Source: Anaerolineaceae bacterium UBA4781
GTDB lineage: Bacteria > Chloroflexota > Anaerolineae > Anaerolineales > Anaerolineaceae
DNA length: 21,828 nucleotides
Assembly: GCA_002403105.1 (NCBI GenBank)
Contig: DHHD01000101.1
Span: 1 to 21,828, forward strand
Direction of reading: 5' to 3'
A program made the position numbers and the translations under genes. The notes under the pieces are model-generated. The model was not told the origin of the DNA, ran no database searches, and was given only the letters and a program-made list of their open reading frames with translations. How positions within the stretch are numbered: position 1 is the stretch's first letter; each line of letters begins with the position of its first letter. Positions 6,205 to 14,783 of this stretch are shown one piece after another.

Positions 6205-7050
6205 ATGAAAATTAATCGCAAATCCCCCACGGCCGCACAAAAGAAAAATCGTCCGCAAGTATGGCAGATCATTCTCATCGCATTTTTTATCTTCTACATG
6301 TTTCTACCTATTTTATCTACTTATATTTTTTCAATTGCAACCCGCTGGGATCGTACAATTTTTCCGGAAGGCTTTACTTTTGAATTTTACAAGGAAGCCA
6401 CCGATGCTTCCTATTTCACAACATCACTGCGCAACTCTCTTATTCTCTCACTTTCCACCATTCTGGTCAGTCTGATCATCATCATTCCTACAGTGTATTG
6501 GGTGAATGTGCGATTACCGAAAGCGAAATCGATCCTAGATATTTTAATGATCTTACCCTTCGGTATTCCCACCGTGGTACTGGCGCTGGCACTGGTACAG
6601 GTCTACAATGGCACTCCTATTGGTCGCTCTCCGGTTTTACTGATCGGGGCAGTATTCATTTATTCCATGCCTTTCATGTACCGGCCAATTTCGAATGCAC
6701 TGCACTCAATTGACGCTCTCACTTTGACGGAAGCCGGGCAAAGTCTGGGTGCTTCGACCCTGCAGGTGATGTTAAAAGTGATCATTCCAAACATCTATCC
6801 GGGAATCATCAGTGGTAGTTTATTGGTTTTTGCCACCGTTTTCGCCGAGTTTACACTGACAAAATTAATCCTAGGTGCTCGTTTTAAAACTTTCCCTCTC
6901 CTATTAGTGGAATATACGCGCATCAACGGAAACATCGCTGCCGCTTTTTCAGTGATCTCATTTACCATCGCTTGGTTGGCCTCATTACTCATTTTATGGA
7001 TTGGTAAAAAAGGGCAAGGTTCTTCTACACAAGCACCACACGCCCATTAA
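6205..7050 (+). CDS. ABC importer permease, PotC/AfuB type (block 2)
   Basis: This 281-residue inner-membrane protein has a basic cytoplasmic N-terminus, a first membrane segment at about residues 19-43 and an EAA-type loop (LTEAGQSLGAS). It is a close paralogue of 2990-3802 (shared TRWDRTI, PFMYRP, LGARFKTFP). It lies 21 bp after permease 5311 and 15 bp before the ATPase gene, so the three form one transport unit. Confidence 0.88.
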   Translation: MKINRKSPTAAQKKNRPQVWQIILIAFFIFYMFLPILSTYIFSIATRWDRTIFPEGFTFEFYKEATDASYFTTSLRNSLILSLSTILVSLIIIIPTVYWVNVRLPKAKSILDILMILPFGIPTVVLALALVQVYNGTPIGRSPVLLIGAVFIYSMPFMYRPISNALHSIDALTLTEAGQSLGASTLQVMLKVIIPNIYPGIISGSLLVFATVFAEFTLTKLILGARFKTFPLLLVEYTRINGNIAAAFSVISFTIAWLASLLILWIGKKGQGSSTQAPHAH

Positions 7051-7065
7051 TCAAAGGAGAATTTT

Positions 7066-8130
7066 ATGGCATATCTGGAGCTTAAAAACGTACATAAGAC
7101 CTTCGGGAATGTTAAAGCGGTGAATGATTTCACACTCGACATCAACAAAGGAAAATTGGTCTCTTTCCTTGGCCCCTCAGGCTGCGGCAAAACCACTACA
7201 TTGCGCATGATCGCTGGATTTGAACAACCCGACGAAGGCACCATTCAATTGGACAATGAGGATATCACTATCGTTAGCCCGAATCAGCGTGATATTGGTA
7301 TGGTCTTCCAGGCATATGCCCTCTTTCCGAACATGAGTGTACGCCAGAACATCGCTTTTGGTTTGAAGATGAAAAAGACACCTAAGGTAGAGATCGAGAA
7401 AAGGGTGGATGAAGTGTTGGAAATGGTGCGTTTAAAGGACACAGCCAAGCGTTATCCACACCAACTTTCTGGCGGGCAGCAGCAACGCATTGCGCTGGCA
7501 CGTGCCCTGGCGGTACGCCCGCGTGTTCTGCTTTTGGATGAACCACTCTCTGCACTGGATGCTGAAGTACGTGTTGCCCTGCGTGGCGAGATCAGGCGCA
7601 TTCAATCCGACCTGGCTATTACCACAGTGTATGTCACACACGATCAAGAAGAAGCACTTTCCATTTCCGATCAAGTAGTGGTGATGGAAAATGGGGTCAT
7701 TCAGCAAGTAGGAACACCGCAGGAGATCTACCGCGCACCACAAACTCGTTTCGTGGCTACTTTTATTGGAACCGCCAACCAATTTTTTGGAAAGGTAGGT
7801 GGAGAATCTGAAGTTCAGTGCAGTGGGTTATCCATCTCAACACGCAAATTATCAGATTTCACAAAAGGACAAGAAGTTGTGGTGCTGGTTCGGCCTGAAT
7901 TAATTTCAGTAAATACCTCCCAACCAAGCGCAGATGCGGGAAATATCATTGAAGGCATCGTTGAAACCGTAACTTTCCATGGTGCGGTTACACGCTTGGG
8001 AGTCCATATGAATCAGCAGCGCGTGGTTGCAGATATCACAGTTAACTCAGCCGAATCCATTTCTCTGAACCAGACCGTTTGGCTGTCTTTTAAACCAGAG
8101 GTTTGTAAAGTAATGGCGGTTGCCGAATGA
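7066..8130 (+). CDS. ABC importer ATPase, PotA/FbpC/MalK type
   Basis: This 354-residue protein has Walker A GPSGCGKT (36-43), signature LSGGQQQR (134-141), Walker B VLLLDEP (154-160) with catalytic Glu159, and switch His192 in VTHDQEEA. The tail after about 240 is a TOBE-type domain typical of PotA/MalK. It powers import at the inner face of the membrane. AAAGGAG precedes the ATG. The stop overlaps the next start by ATGA (8127-8130). As the only ATPase gene in the window it probably serves both permease pairs; the TOBE domain could also take part in regulation. Confidence 0.93.
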   Translation: MAYLELKNVHKTFGNVKAVNDFTLDINKGKLVSFLGPSGCGKTTTLRMIAGFEQPDEGTIQLDNEDITIVSPNQRDIGMVFQAYALFPNMSVRQNIAFGLKMKKTPKVEIEKRVDEVLEMVRLKDTAKRYPHQLSGGQQQRIALARALAVRPRVLLLDEPLSALDAEVRVALRGEIRRIQSDLAITTVYVTHDQEEALSISDQVVVMENGVIQQVGTPQEIYRAPQTRFVATFIGTANQFFGKVGGESEVQCSGLSISTRKLSDFTKGQEVVVLVRPELISVNTSQPSADAGNIIEGIVETVTFHGAVTRLGVHMNQQRVVADITVNSAESISLNQTVWLSFKPEVCKVMAVAE

Positions 8131-9593
8131 TTTTTATCAACGGGCATGAGATCGTATTGGATGATCACGAACGGTTGGAACCCTGGACGGATTACAGCCG
8201 CGTGGTAACACTGGCAATGGATTTTATTAAATCCTGCCCCTGTGATTCACACAATCATTTGCCCTGGTATCTGCAATATTCTTGCTTTTGGACGGATCCT
8301 CTGCGCCCCACCGATTGGCCTGATAATCCCGCTGGAAAATTTGCATGGGCAGTAACCACCATACTCAAATACTATGCATACTCCGGAAAGCAAAAGTTCA
8401 TAGATATCGCTGCCACCATGCTTGATCATTTATGGGATCAGCGCACACCCGATACATTCACCTGGAATGAAATTCCATATTCCTCCGCCAATCCCGGAAC
8501 GGGAATCTACTTTGGTGCACGCGCTGATGGAGAATATGTGACCGAACCAGACAAGATCGCCCAGGTTGGAAAAGCTTATCTAGATTTTTATAAACTTACC
8601 GGTGAAAAACGTTTTCTGGATCGAGGTGAGCACTGCGCCAAGGTATTGGCAGGGAAACTGCGTCCCGGTGATAGCGAACACTCCCCGCTGCCTTTCCGTG
8701 TGAACGTAAAGGATGGGAGCATTCTAGAAGAATATACCGCACACATGATCGCTGCAGTGCGTCTATTCGATGATCTCATCGATCAAGGAAAAGCTCAATA
8801 TCAGAAAGAACGCGACCTGCTGTGGAAATGGATTCGTGACTTCCCATTGCAAAACAATGTATGGAAAGGTTATTTTGAAGATATCAGGCTGGATCCAAGC
8901 AACGAAAACCGCGATCAGCTTTCTCCATTAGAAACAGCCAGATATATGCTAGAACATCGCACGCAGTTTCCTGATTGGCAAGTTACTGTCAGAAGGTTGA
9001 TCGAATGGGTGCAAGAGACACTTGGGGCACAGCCCTTCTATTCTGCCATCCCGATCCATGAACAGAAATTCTGTTATTTCGTAATGGGCAGTCATACCGC
9101 TCGCTTCGCATGTTTATGCGCACAATTTGCCGAACTGACCGGGAACGAAAAATTCCGTGAAATGGCTGTTCGTTCCTTCAATTGGGCAAGCTATATGGCA
9201 AATACCAACGGTACTGTAACAGTGGGGGTTGATCGCCCTGATTATTACAATCAATGCTGGTTCACCGATGGATATTTCGATTACGTCCCTCATTTTTTAG
9301 ATGGGATGGCCGCTCTGCCTGAAATGGCTCCGGATGGTGAAGACCATATGCTTCGTTCCACTTCAATTATTCAGCAAATATCCTATCAATTCAATGAGAT
9401 AAGTTATCGTTGTCATGAAAAAAGCGGCTTCCAACGCTTGCGTTTGACCTTCCAACCCAGTGAGATCATCGCAGATGGCAAACGGCTGTCCCCAAAACGG
9501 AATTTGGATAAAGAACCGGGATGGGCAATCAGGAATATCCCCTACGTGGTGGATATCAGACCCGATGCGAGAAATGTATTGATACGAGGTTAA
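8127..9593 (+). CDS. Cytoplasmic alpha/alpha-toroid-like protein of unknown activity
   Basis: I cannot name the family of this 488-residue protein. It has no signal peptide and is rich in Trp, Tyr and acidic residues like a carbohydrate-active enzyme. Segments of the form helix-(Y/E)L-TG(E/N)-K-(R/K)-F recur: YYAYSGKQKFIDIA, FYKLTGEKRFLDRG and FAELTGNEKFREMA. These suggest an alpha/alpha-barrel such as glycoside hydrolases, uronyl lyases or N-acylglucosamine-2-epimerase-like isomerases. The C-terminal 80 residues look like a beta-rich appendage. It overlaps the ATPase gene by ATGA, so its product should be needed together with transport, for example to cleave or isomerise the imported compound. 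Catalytic residues cannot be assigned. Confidence 0.6.
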   Translation: MIFINGHEIVLDDHERLEPWTDYSRVVTLAMDFIKSCPCDSHNHLPWYLQYSCFWTDPLRPTDWPDNPAGKFAWAVTTILKYYAYSGKQKFIDIAATMLDHLWDQRTPDTFTWNEIPYSSANPGTGIYFGARADGEYVTEPDKIAQVGKAYLDFYKLTGEKRFLDRGEHCAKVLAGKLRPGDSEHSPLPFRVNVKDGSILEEYTAHMIAAVRLFDDLIDQGKAQYQKERDLLWKWIRDFPLQNNVWKGYFEDIRLDPSNENRDQLSPLETARYMLEHRTQFPDWQVTVRRLIEWVQETLGAQPFYSAIPIHEQKFCYFVMGSHTARFACLCAQFAELTGNEKFREMAVRSFNWASYMANTNGTVTVGVDRPDYYNQCWFTDGYFDYVPHFLDGMAALPEMAPDGEDHMLRSTSIIQQISYQFNEISYRCHEKSGFQRLRLTFQPSEIIADGKRLSPKRNLDKEPGWAIRNIPYVVDIRPDARNVLIRG

Positions 9594-9649
9594 CAAAAAA
9601 TCGTCCTTTAGAAAAAAATGCAACCATCTTTAACACAAAAGTAAAAGAC

Positions 9650-9662
9650 AAGGAGGTGCTTC
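9650..9662 (+). promoter_or_regulatory. Orphan Shine-Dalgarno-like box, copy 3
   Basis: AAGGAGGTGCTTC is identical to 3812-3824. It stands 88 nt before the SBP2 start, which has its own ribosome site (AAGGAAAAGAG). No start codon fits this box. Confidence 0.45.
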
Positions 9663-9737
9663 GTATAAAAAATTAGAGGTTTCAAGCAAAATATTCACTT
9701 CAGAAAGTGAAAATAATTTTAGGTAAGGAAAAGAGAA

Positions 9738-10853
9738 ATGTCGAAAAAAATTAGAACGCTCGTAGGTTTGTTGGTACTGGTTTCATTGGTACTAGCGGCT
9801 TGTACTAATGCAGACGCTGTGGAAGAAACAACCATTGAAGAACCAGCTGTCGCTGAAGAAGCAGTTGCCGAAGTCGACCCGATGGAACAGCTTATTGCTG
9901 ATGCTCAGAGTGAAGGTGTACTTGTTTCGTATGGTCTCCCTGATAGTTGGGTGAACTATGCGGACATGAAAGCACTTTTACTTGAGAAATATGGCATTGA
10001 AACTCAGGATACTGATATGGGTTCCGGTGAGATCATCGCTGCTCTCGAAGCCGAAGCAGGTGCTCCTGTGGCAGATATCACAGATCTTGGTTTAAACTTT
10101 GCCAAAATCGTTGAAGATGAAGCGCTGTCACAACCATACATCCATTCCTATTGGGACGAACTCCCCGATTATGCCAAAGATCCCGATGGCCGCTGGTCAG
10201 CTGCTTATTGGGGTGCTATTGCCATTCTGGTAAACACAGATGCAGTAACAACCGTTCCACAAACATGGACCGATTTGCTCAATGATGAATATATTGGTAA
10301 AGTTTGTATGAAAGATCCACGTTCTTCAGCTACTGCAAACATGGTAGTGTTGGGCGCCGCATACGGCTTGGGCGGTGATGCAGCCAATGTGCAACCCGGG
10401 TTAGATTTCTTTGCGCAAATGATCGAAAAAGGTATCTTGAACGGTGTAAAACCATCCACTGCAGCCATTCAAAAGGGTGAATGCCCCATTTCCCTATTCT
10501 GGGATTTTGATGGGCTCAGTGCCAAAGAAGAAAATCCGGAAATGAATCTACAGGTCATTATCCCAAGTGAAGGAACAGTGGCTGGCATGTATATCCAATT
10601 TGTGACCGCTGGAGCTCCTGATGCGAATGCTGCCAAGTTGATGATCGAGCTTGAATTCTCTGATGAAGGTCAATTGGCATATGCAAACGGATTTGTTCAT
10701 CCAATTCGATCCAGCGTTGTCCTCCCGGATGAATTGCTGGCGAAATTCCCAGCTGCGGAAGCTTATGAAGTTGTAACCTTCCCAACCGATTACAAGGCAT
10801 TAGATACTGCCGGTACCGCCATTTCAGATGGCTGGGAATTAATTGCACAATAA
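9738..10853 (+). CDS. Lipoprotein solute-binding protein of the AfuA/FutA/PotD superfamily (SBP2)
   Basis: Lipobox LAAC gives the lipidated Cys22, followed by an acidic Ala/Glu/Val linker and a 320-residue binding domain. It shares long stretches with SBP1 (DPDGRW, AYWGAIA, VPQTW, NVQPGLDFF, QKGECPIS, SDEGQ) but differs in the segment before QKGEC and near the C-terminus. The two may therefore bind different ligands or differ in affinity. It lies 144 bp after the helical protein gene. The 3' end carries a strong stem-loop (10873-10902), typical for highly expressed binding-protein mRNAs. Confidence 0.88.
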   Translation: MSKKIRTLVGLLVLVSLVLAACTNADAVEETTIEEPAVAEEAVAEVDPMEQLIADAQSEGVLVSYGLPDSWVNYADMKALLLEKYGIETQDTDMGSGEIIAALEAEAGAPVADITDLGLNFAKIVEDEALSQPYIHSYWDELPDYAKDPDGRWSAAYWGAIAILVNTDAVTTVPQTWTDLLNDEYIGKVCMKDPRSSATANMVVLGAAYGLGGDAANVQPGLDFFAQMIEKGILNGVKPSTAAIQKGECPISLFWDFDGLSAKEENPEMNLQVIIPSEGTVAGMYIQFVTAGAPDANAAKLMIELEFSDEGQLAYANGFVHPIRSSVVLPDELLAKFPAAEAYEVVTFPTDYKALDTAGTAISDGWELIAQ

Positions 10854-10872
10854 AGATATTTAATATTGCGAA

Positions 10873-10902
10873 GGATGGGGCAGGGGTTACCCTGCTCCAT
10901 CC
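10873..10902 (+). other. Strong stem-loop after SBP2, likely mRNA-stabilising or partial terminator
   Basis: A 13-bp stem with one G-T wobble (10873-10885 with 10890-10902) closes a GTTA loop. No T-run follows, so full termination is unlikely; segmental mRNA stability separating transport from catabolic genes is the usual explanation. Confidence 0.6.
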
Positions 10903-10992
10903 CTACAAAAAGAGATTGTAACTTAAAAGCATAATCAGGAATTATCAACTTATTTATTAAAAAACAAAATCAATTTAATTAAGGAGAATAGA

Positions 10993-11811
10993 ATGTCATC
11001 CACAGGAATTTCAGTAAGGTTTAATAGGTTATTTTCAGATGGAAAAAACGCAGTAGTGGTTGCAGTTGATCATGGGCTTTATTTTGGACCATTGGAAGGA
11101 ATGATTGATCTTCCATCAGTTATCAATAAAGTGGGGGGGGCAGATGCAATCTTGATGGCTCCAGGCATGCCAGCGCATTGTCAGAGTGTGTTTTCTAAAC
11201 GGGGAGCTCCTGCGTGTATCATTCGTCTCAATTGGGGATCTAATTATGCAGCCATGTGGAACTATAAACACTCTTACAGCGTACCGATGATCAGTGCTGC
11301 TGATGCAGTAGCAGAAGGCGCTGATCTGGTGATCGGCAGTTTGACCATGAGAAATCCGGATGAAGCAGAGGATGCACATAATATTGAGATTTTCTCTCAA
11401 TGCGTAGCGCAGAAACGTGCTTTGGGTATCCCTTTGATCGGGGAGTTATATCCTACAGGTGGTGATGATCAACAACCCGAAGATTTACAGGATGATATCT
11501 ACATCGGCTGTCGTATCATTGCTGAGTTAGGTGCTGATCTAGTGAAGACATTCTATACAGGTGATGGATTTAAAAAGATTGTGAAAGCTACTCCGGTTCC
11601 CATACTTGCATTGGGAGCAAAGAAATTACCCAAAGCAAGTGATGCATTAAAATTAGCAGCCCAAGCCATTGAAGCTGGCGGGCGAGGCGTAGTATTTGGA
11701 CGGAATGTTATTCAATCTGAATATCCTGATCGTTTCTTGGATGCATTGAAAGAGGTGGTAAAAGAATTCCAGGCACCTGATAAAGTAGCAAGTAAATATA
11801 AATTGGATTAA
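10993..11811 (+). CDS. Class I aldolase of the DhnA/LsrF (DeoC/FbaB) family
   Basis: This 272-residue TIM-barrel enzyme has the family segment VAVDHG (24-29) and the Schiff-base lysine region DLVKTFYTGD, making Lys185 the presumed catalytic residue. The C-terminal phosphate-binding region is GGRGVVFGRN. Such enzymes cleave phosphorylated ketoses to dihydroxyacetone phosphate and an aldehyde, or act on related substrates such as phospho-AI-2 (LsrF). With a ketose kinase and isomerase next door, the likely substrate is a ketose 1-phosphate. AAGGAG stands 7 nt before the ATG. The next gene starts 1 bp after its stop. Confidence 0.85.
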   Translation: MSSTGISVRFNRLFSDGKNAVVVAVDHGLYFGPLEGMIDLPSVINKVGGADAILMAPGMPAHCQSVFSKRGAPACIIRLNWGSNYAAMWNYKHSYSVPMISAADAVAEGADLVIGSLTMRNPDEAEDAHNIEIFSQCVAQKRALGIPLIGELYPTGGDDQQPEDLQDDIYIGCRIIAELGADLVKTFYTGDGFKKIVKATPVPILALGAKKLPKASDALKLAAQAIEAGGRGVVFGRNVIQSEYPDRFLDALKEVVKEFQAPDKVASKYKLD

Positions 11812-11812
11812 T

Positions 11813-13342
11813 ATGGAAATTCTGCTCGGAATTGACGTTGGAACCACATCTCTAAAAGCCGGACTTTTTTCACCGGATGGAAACTGTTTGGGTATTGAAC
11901 GCGAGGAATATCAGCTAGACACCCCTTCGGTTGAAAAGGCGCAGTTCGATACCCACCTTTACTGGGAAACCTGTGTTCGAACAGTGAAAGCATTAATAAA
12001 ACGCACCGAGATAGACGCGAACGCCATTTCTGCTCTCGCTGTTTCCAGCCAGGGAGAAACCCTGATCACGTTGGATGATCGCGGAGAACCAATTTATCCG
12101 GCAATCGTATGGTTGGATAATCGAGCTGATAAACAAGCCAAAAGATTATCACGGCAATTCCAACCACAGGTCTATCAAAGAACAGGAATCGCTGAGATCA
12201 TTCCCACCTGGACAGCTTGTAAAGTTCTCTGGTTAAAAGAAAATGAACCTTCCATTTTCCAGAAGACAGCGAAATTTTTGTTAGTGCAAGATTATCTCAT
12301 TTATCGTCTCAGCGGTCGTTTTGCAAGCGATGGTTCCATCTCTTGTACCACGTTATATTTTGACATTGCTCAAAAAGCATGGTGGAGCGAGATGCTGGAA
12401 GCAATTGGCATCACTGAAGATCAATTACCCGGAATATGCGATCCCGGATCGATCATCGGCACCGTGCAAGAAAACGCGGCGCATGAGCTTGGTCTTTCAA
12501 TGAAAACAAAGATCGTGAATGGAGGGATGGATCAAGCAGTTGGTGCGATCGGTGCAGGTAATATCCAGGCAGGGATCATCTCCGAAACAACCGGAGCAGC
12601 AATGGCAATCCAGGTGACGGTTGATCGCTCTGATATCGATCCTCGAAAGTCCATTCCTGTTTATGTACACAGTGTTCCCAATCGTTTTCTGCTCGTTCCA
12701 GTCTGCCCAACCGCCGGCATGGCATTTAAATGGTTCAGAGACCAGTTTGCGGAAATAGAAATCCAGCAGGCTGTGAAACAGCATCAGGATAGTTTTGATC
12801 TACTAACAATGTTGGCTGCATCAGCCCCTGCGGGTTGTGACGGATTGCTCATGCTTCCCCATTTAATGGGTGCTTTCAGCCCCGAGACAAATCCGAACGC
12901 ACGGGGAACATTTATTGGGTTTACACTGCGTCACACGCGCGCACATTTTGCGCGCGCCGTTATGGAGGGTGTAGCTTTTATGCTCAAACGAAATTTGGAA
13001 TATATTGAACGGGCTGGCATTCCCATCCAGGAGATTATTTGTTCCGGTGGTGGATCGCGCAGCCGTCTATGGAATCAAATGAAAGCTAGTGTGTGTAATA
13101 AACCGGTTGTTGTGTTAGAAAATGAAGAAGCTGCACTACTCGGAGATGTGATCCTGGCAGGTACAGCAGCAAAAATTTTCACTTCCATTCAAGATGGATG
13201 TCAGAAAATGGTCACTCAACAAGAAAGATTTGAAGTTAACGAAGAAAAAGATGCATATCTCCAGCCTTATGAAAATTACTGCAAATTGGATGAGATGCTT
13301 TCAGAATTCTTTATTGACGTATATTCAGTAACGAAGAAGTGA
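11813..13342 (+). CDS. FGGY-family sugar kinase
   Basis: This 509-residue two-domain kinase starts with GIDVGTTSLKAGLF (ATP phosphate loop, Asp8). NGGMDQAVGAIG carries the catalytic base Asp240, and SGGGSRSRLWNQM lies in the C-terminal ATP domain. The substrate loop SSQGETLITLDDRGEPI differs from the GQMHG of typical xylulokinase. Ribulokinase, xylulokinase, rhamnulokinase and fuculokinase all belong here. Cytoplasmic phosphorylation of the ketose made by the 13368 isomerase is the natural role. No Shine-Dalgarno sequence is seen; translation is probably coupled to the aldolase gene. Confidence 0.88.
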   Translation: MEILLGIDVGTTSLKAGLFSPDGNCLGIEREEYQLDTPSVEKAQFDTHLYWETCVRTVKALIKRTEIDANAISALAVSSQGETLITLDDRGEPIYPAIVWLDNRADKQAKRLSRQFQPQVYQRTGIAEIIPTWTACKVLWLKENEPSIFQKTAKFLLVQDYLIYRLSGRFASDGSISCTTLYFDIAQKAWWSEMLEAIGITEDQLPGICDPGSIIGTVQENAAHELGLSMKTKIVNGGMDQAVGAIGAGNIQAGIISETTGAAMAIQVTVDRSDIDPRKSIPVYVHSVPNRFLLVPVCPTAGMAFKWFRDQFAEIEIQQAVKQHQDSFDLLTMLAASAPAGCDGLLMLPHLMGAFSPETNPNARGTFIGFTLRHTRAHFARAVMEGVAFMLKRNLEYIERAGIPIQEIICSGGGSRSRLWNQMKASVCNKPVVVLENEEAALLGDVILAGTAAKIFTSIQDGCQKMVTQQERFEVNEEKDAYLQPYENYCKLDEMLSEFFIDVYSVTKK

Positions 13343-13367
13343 AAAAGAAAAAGGAGAACAAGGAATC

Positions 13368-14756
13368 ATGACAAACAAACCAAAAGTCGGTGTACTCGTG
13401 ATGGCATTACTCGAGGATGATTATAATAAGACCGCCCATGTCCGCCCCATGGCGCAAAAAGTGGCTGATCATATTGGGGAGATCATCAGCAAATATGCTG
13501 ATACAGTTTGCCCCGCACTGGTTGAGGAAGAACACCAGGCTGAAGCAGCTGCCTGTATGTTCAATGCTGAAAATGTTGATCTGATCATTGCGGTTGAAGT
13601 TGCATATACAAAGGGCATCGTTCCTACACGCTGTTTCTTGAACACAACTGCCCCAGTGGTAATTTGGAATACGCAGCAGATCGAATTTTTACCCGAAGAT
13701 GCTGATTTTGACCTAATCATGATCAATTCAGGGATGGCAGGTGTTCCAGAAATGACCTCCGCTTTGCTGCGCATTGGTAGACCATTCTGGGTTGTGACAT
13801 CCATGATGGATGATCCTGCCGGGCACCAAAAACTAGCAGAATATATACAGGCTGCGGGTGTGATGCGTAGTTTGAAAAAGGCGCGTATTGCAATTTTTGG
13901 TCATGCTTTCGAAGGAATGACTGACTTGATGGTAGATCAATTGAGCTTACGGCAGCAAGTAGGTCCGGTATGCTGGCCGATAGAACCCGAAAAAGTGTCA
14001 GTGGCAATAAGTGGAATTCCGGATGCTGATGTGAAAACATTGATGGAAAAAGAATCCAAACGCTACCATATCGGTATTGCCGCAGAACAATTTGAACAAT
14101 CCTGCCGGCTTGCTCTGGCAATGGAAAAAGTCACCCGCGATGGAAAATTTAACGCAGTGGCATCCTTTGATCAAGTTTGGTTGACCGATCCACGCGTGGG
14201 TATCATTCCTTCTTATGGAACCGGGCGCCTTTGTGAATTGGGTATCCCTTGTACAACCGAAGCGGATATCACTACACTGACCGCCATGCTGATTCTGCAA
14301 GGAATTGCCGGTAAAGCAACATTTTTGGAGAATTATGTTATTGATTTTAAACGGGATGCCATCATCCTTTCACATGATGGACATGGAAATCCGGCTATGG
14401 CAGCAGCCCCATCGGATGTAACATTAAAGCACAGTATCTATTATGAAGGTGTTAAGGGCTTTGGGGCTGGTTTTGAGTTTGCGTATGCAGCCGGACCGGT
14501 TACCAATTTGTCGCTTGTGCCAATTCAAAGACATTGGCGCTTGATCATCTCAGAAGGGGAATCTATCGCGATCAAACCCCGTCCGGTGGCGGCGCCACAG
14601 ATGCTCTTCAAACCCAGCAATCTTCCCATTGCAGATTGGTGCACAAAATGGTGCGAAGCAGGAGCACCACACCATCAGGCATTGGCTTTTGGACACCTTA
14701 GTGAGAAGATTAAAATTTACGCAAAAATGCAGGGTCTAGAATTTGTAGAAGTATAA
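13368..14756 (+). CDS. L-arabinose/L-fucose isomerase-like protein
   Basis: This 462-residue protein has the three-domain layout of AraA/FucI. Presumed metal ligands by alignment to AraA motifs are Glu298 (TTEAD), Glu321 (TFLENY, AraA SFMEDY), a His at 336 or 339 (LSHDGHGN) and His435/436 (AGAPHH, AraA GAHH). It should interconvert an aldose and a ketose with Mn2+ in the cytoplasm. It is about 40 residues shorter than AraA (near 500) and its GHGN loop differs from the AraA GAHMLEV segment, so it belongs to a divergent group and L-arabinose itself is not assured. AAAAAGGAG precedes the ATG; the gene follows the kinase by 25 bp. Confidence 0.82.
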   Translation: MTNKPKVGVLVMALLEDDYNKTAHVRPMAQKVADHIGEIISKYADTVCPALVEEEHQAEAAACMFNAENVDLIIAVEVAYTKGIVPTRCFLNTTAPVVIWNTQQIEFLPEDADFDLIMINSGMAGVPEMTSALLRIGRPFWVVTSMMDDPAGHQKLAEYIQAAGVMRSLKKARIAIFGHAFEGMTDLMVDQLSLRQQVGPVCWPIEPEKVSVAISGIPDADVKTLMEKESKRYHIGIAAEQFEQSCRLALAMEKVTRDGKFNAVASFDQVWLTDPRVGIIPSYGTGRLCELGIPCTTEADITTLTAMLILQGIAGKATFLENYVIDFKRDAIILSHDGHGNPAMAAAPSDVTLKHSIYYEGVKGFGAGFEFAYAAGPVTNLSLVPIQRHWRLIISEGESIAIKPRPVAAPQMLFKPSNLPIADWCTKWCEAGAPHHQALAFGHLSEKIKIYAKMQGLEFVEV

Positions 14757-14783
14757 ATATTCAAAAGTAAAGGATTTGTGGTG

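Noticed and set aside
7432..7782. Antisense open frames over the ATPase and other genes (for example 7432-7782, 13723-14121, 17990-18367)
   Set aside because: They are shadows of strongly conserved coding genes on the other strand, with no ribosome sites or recognisable families.
2121..10853. Iron, polyamine or phosphonate uptake operon
   Set aside because: The importer family allows it, but the linked enzymes are sugar-catabolic and no phosphonate, iron or polyamine gene is nearby. Not formally excluded.
12936..12956. GC-rich hairpin (7-bp CGCGCGC stem) inside the FGGY kinase gene
   Set aside because: It is explained by codons for the conserved HTRAHFARA segment; no T-run or regulatory context.
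8127..14756. Sulfoquinovose (sulfo-EMP) pathway
   Set aside because: The barrel-like protein, class I aldolase and DeoR regulator recall it, but the kinase is FGGY rather than PfkB type, the isomerase is AraA-like, and no sulfolactaldehyde reductase or GH31 sulfoquinovosidase is present.
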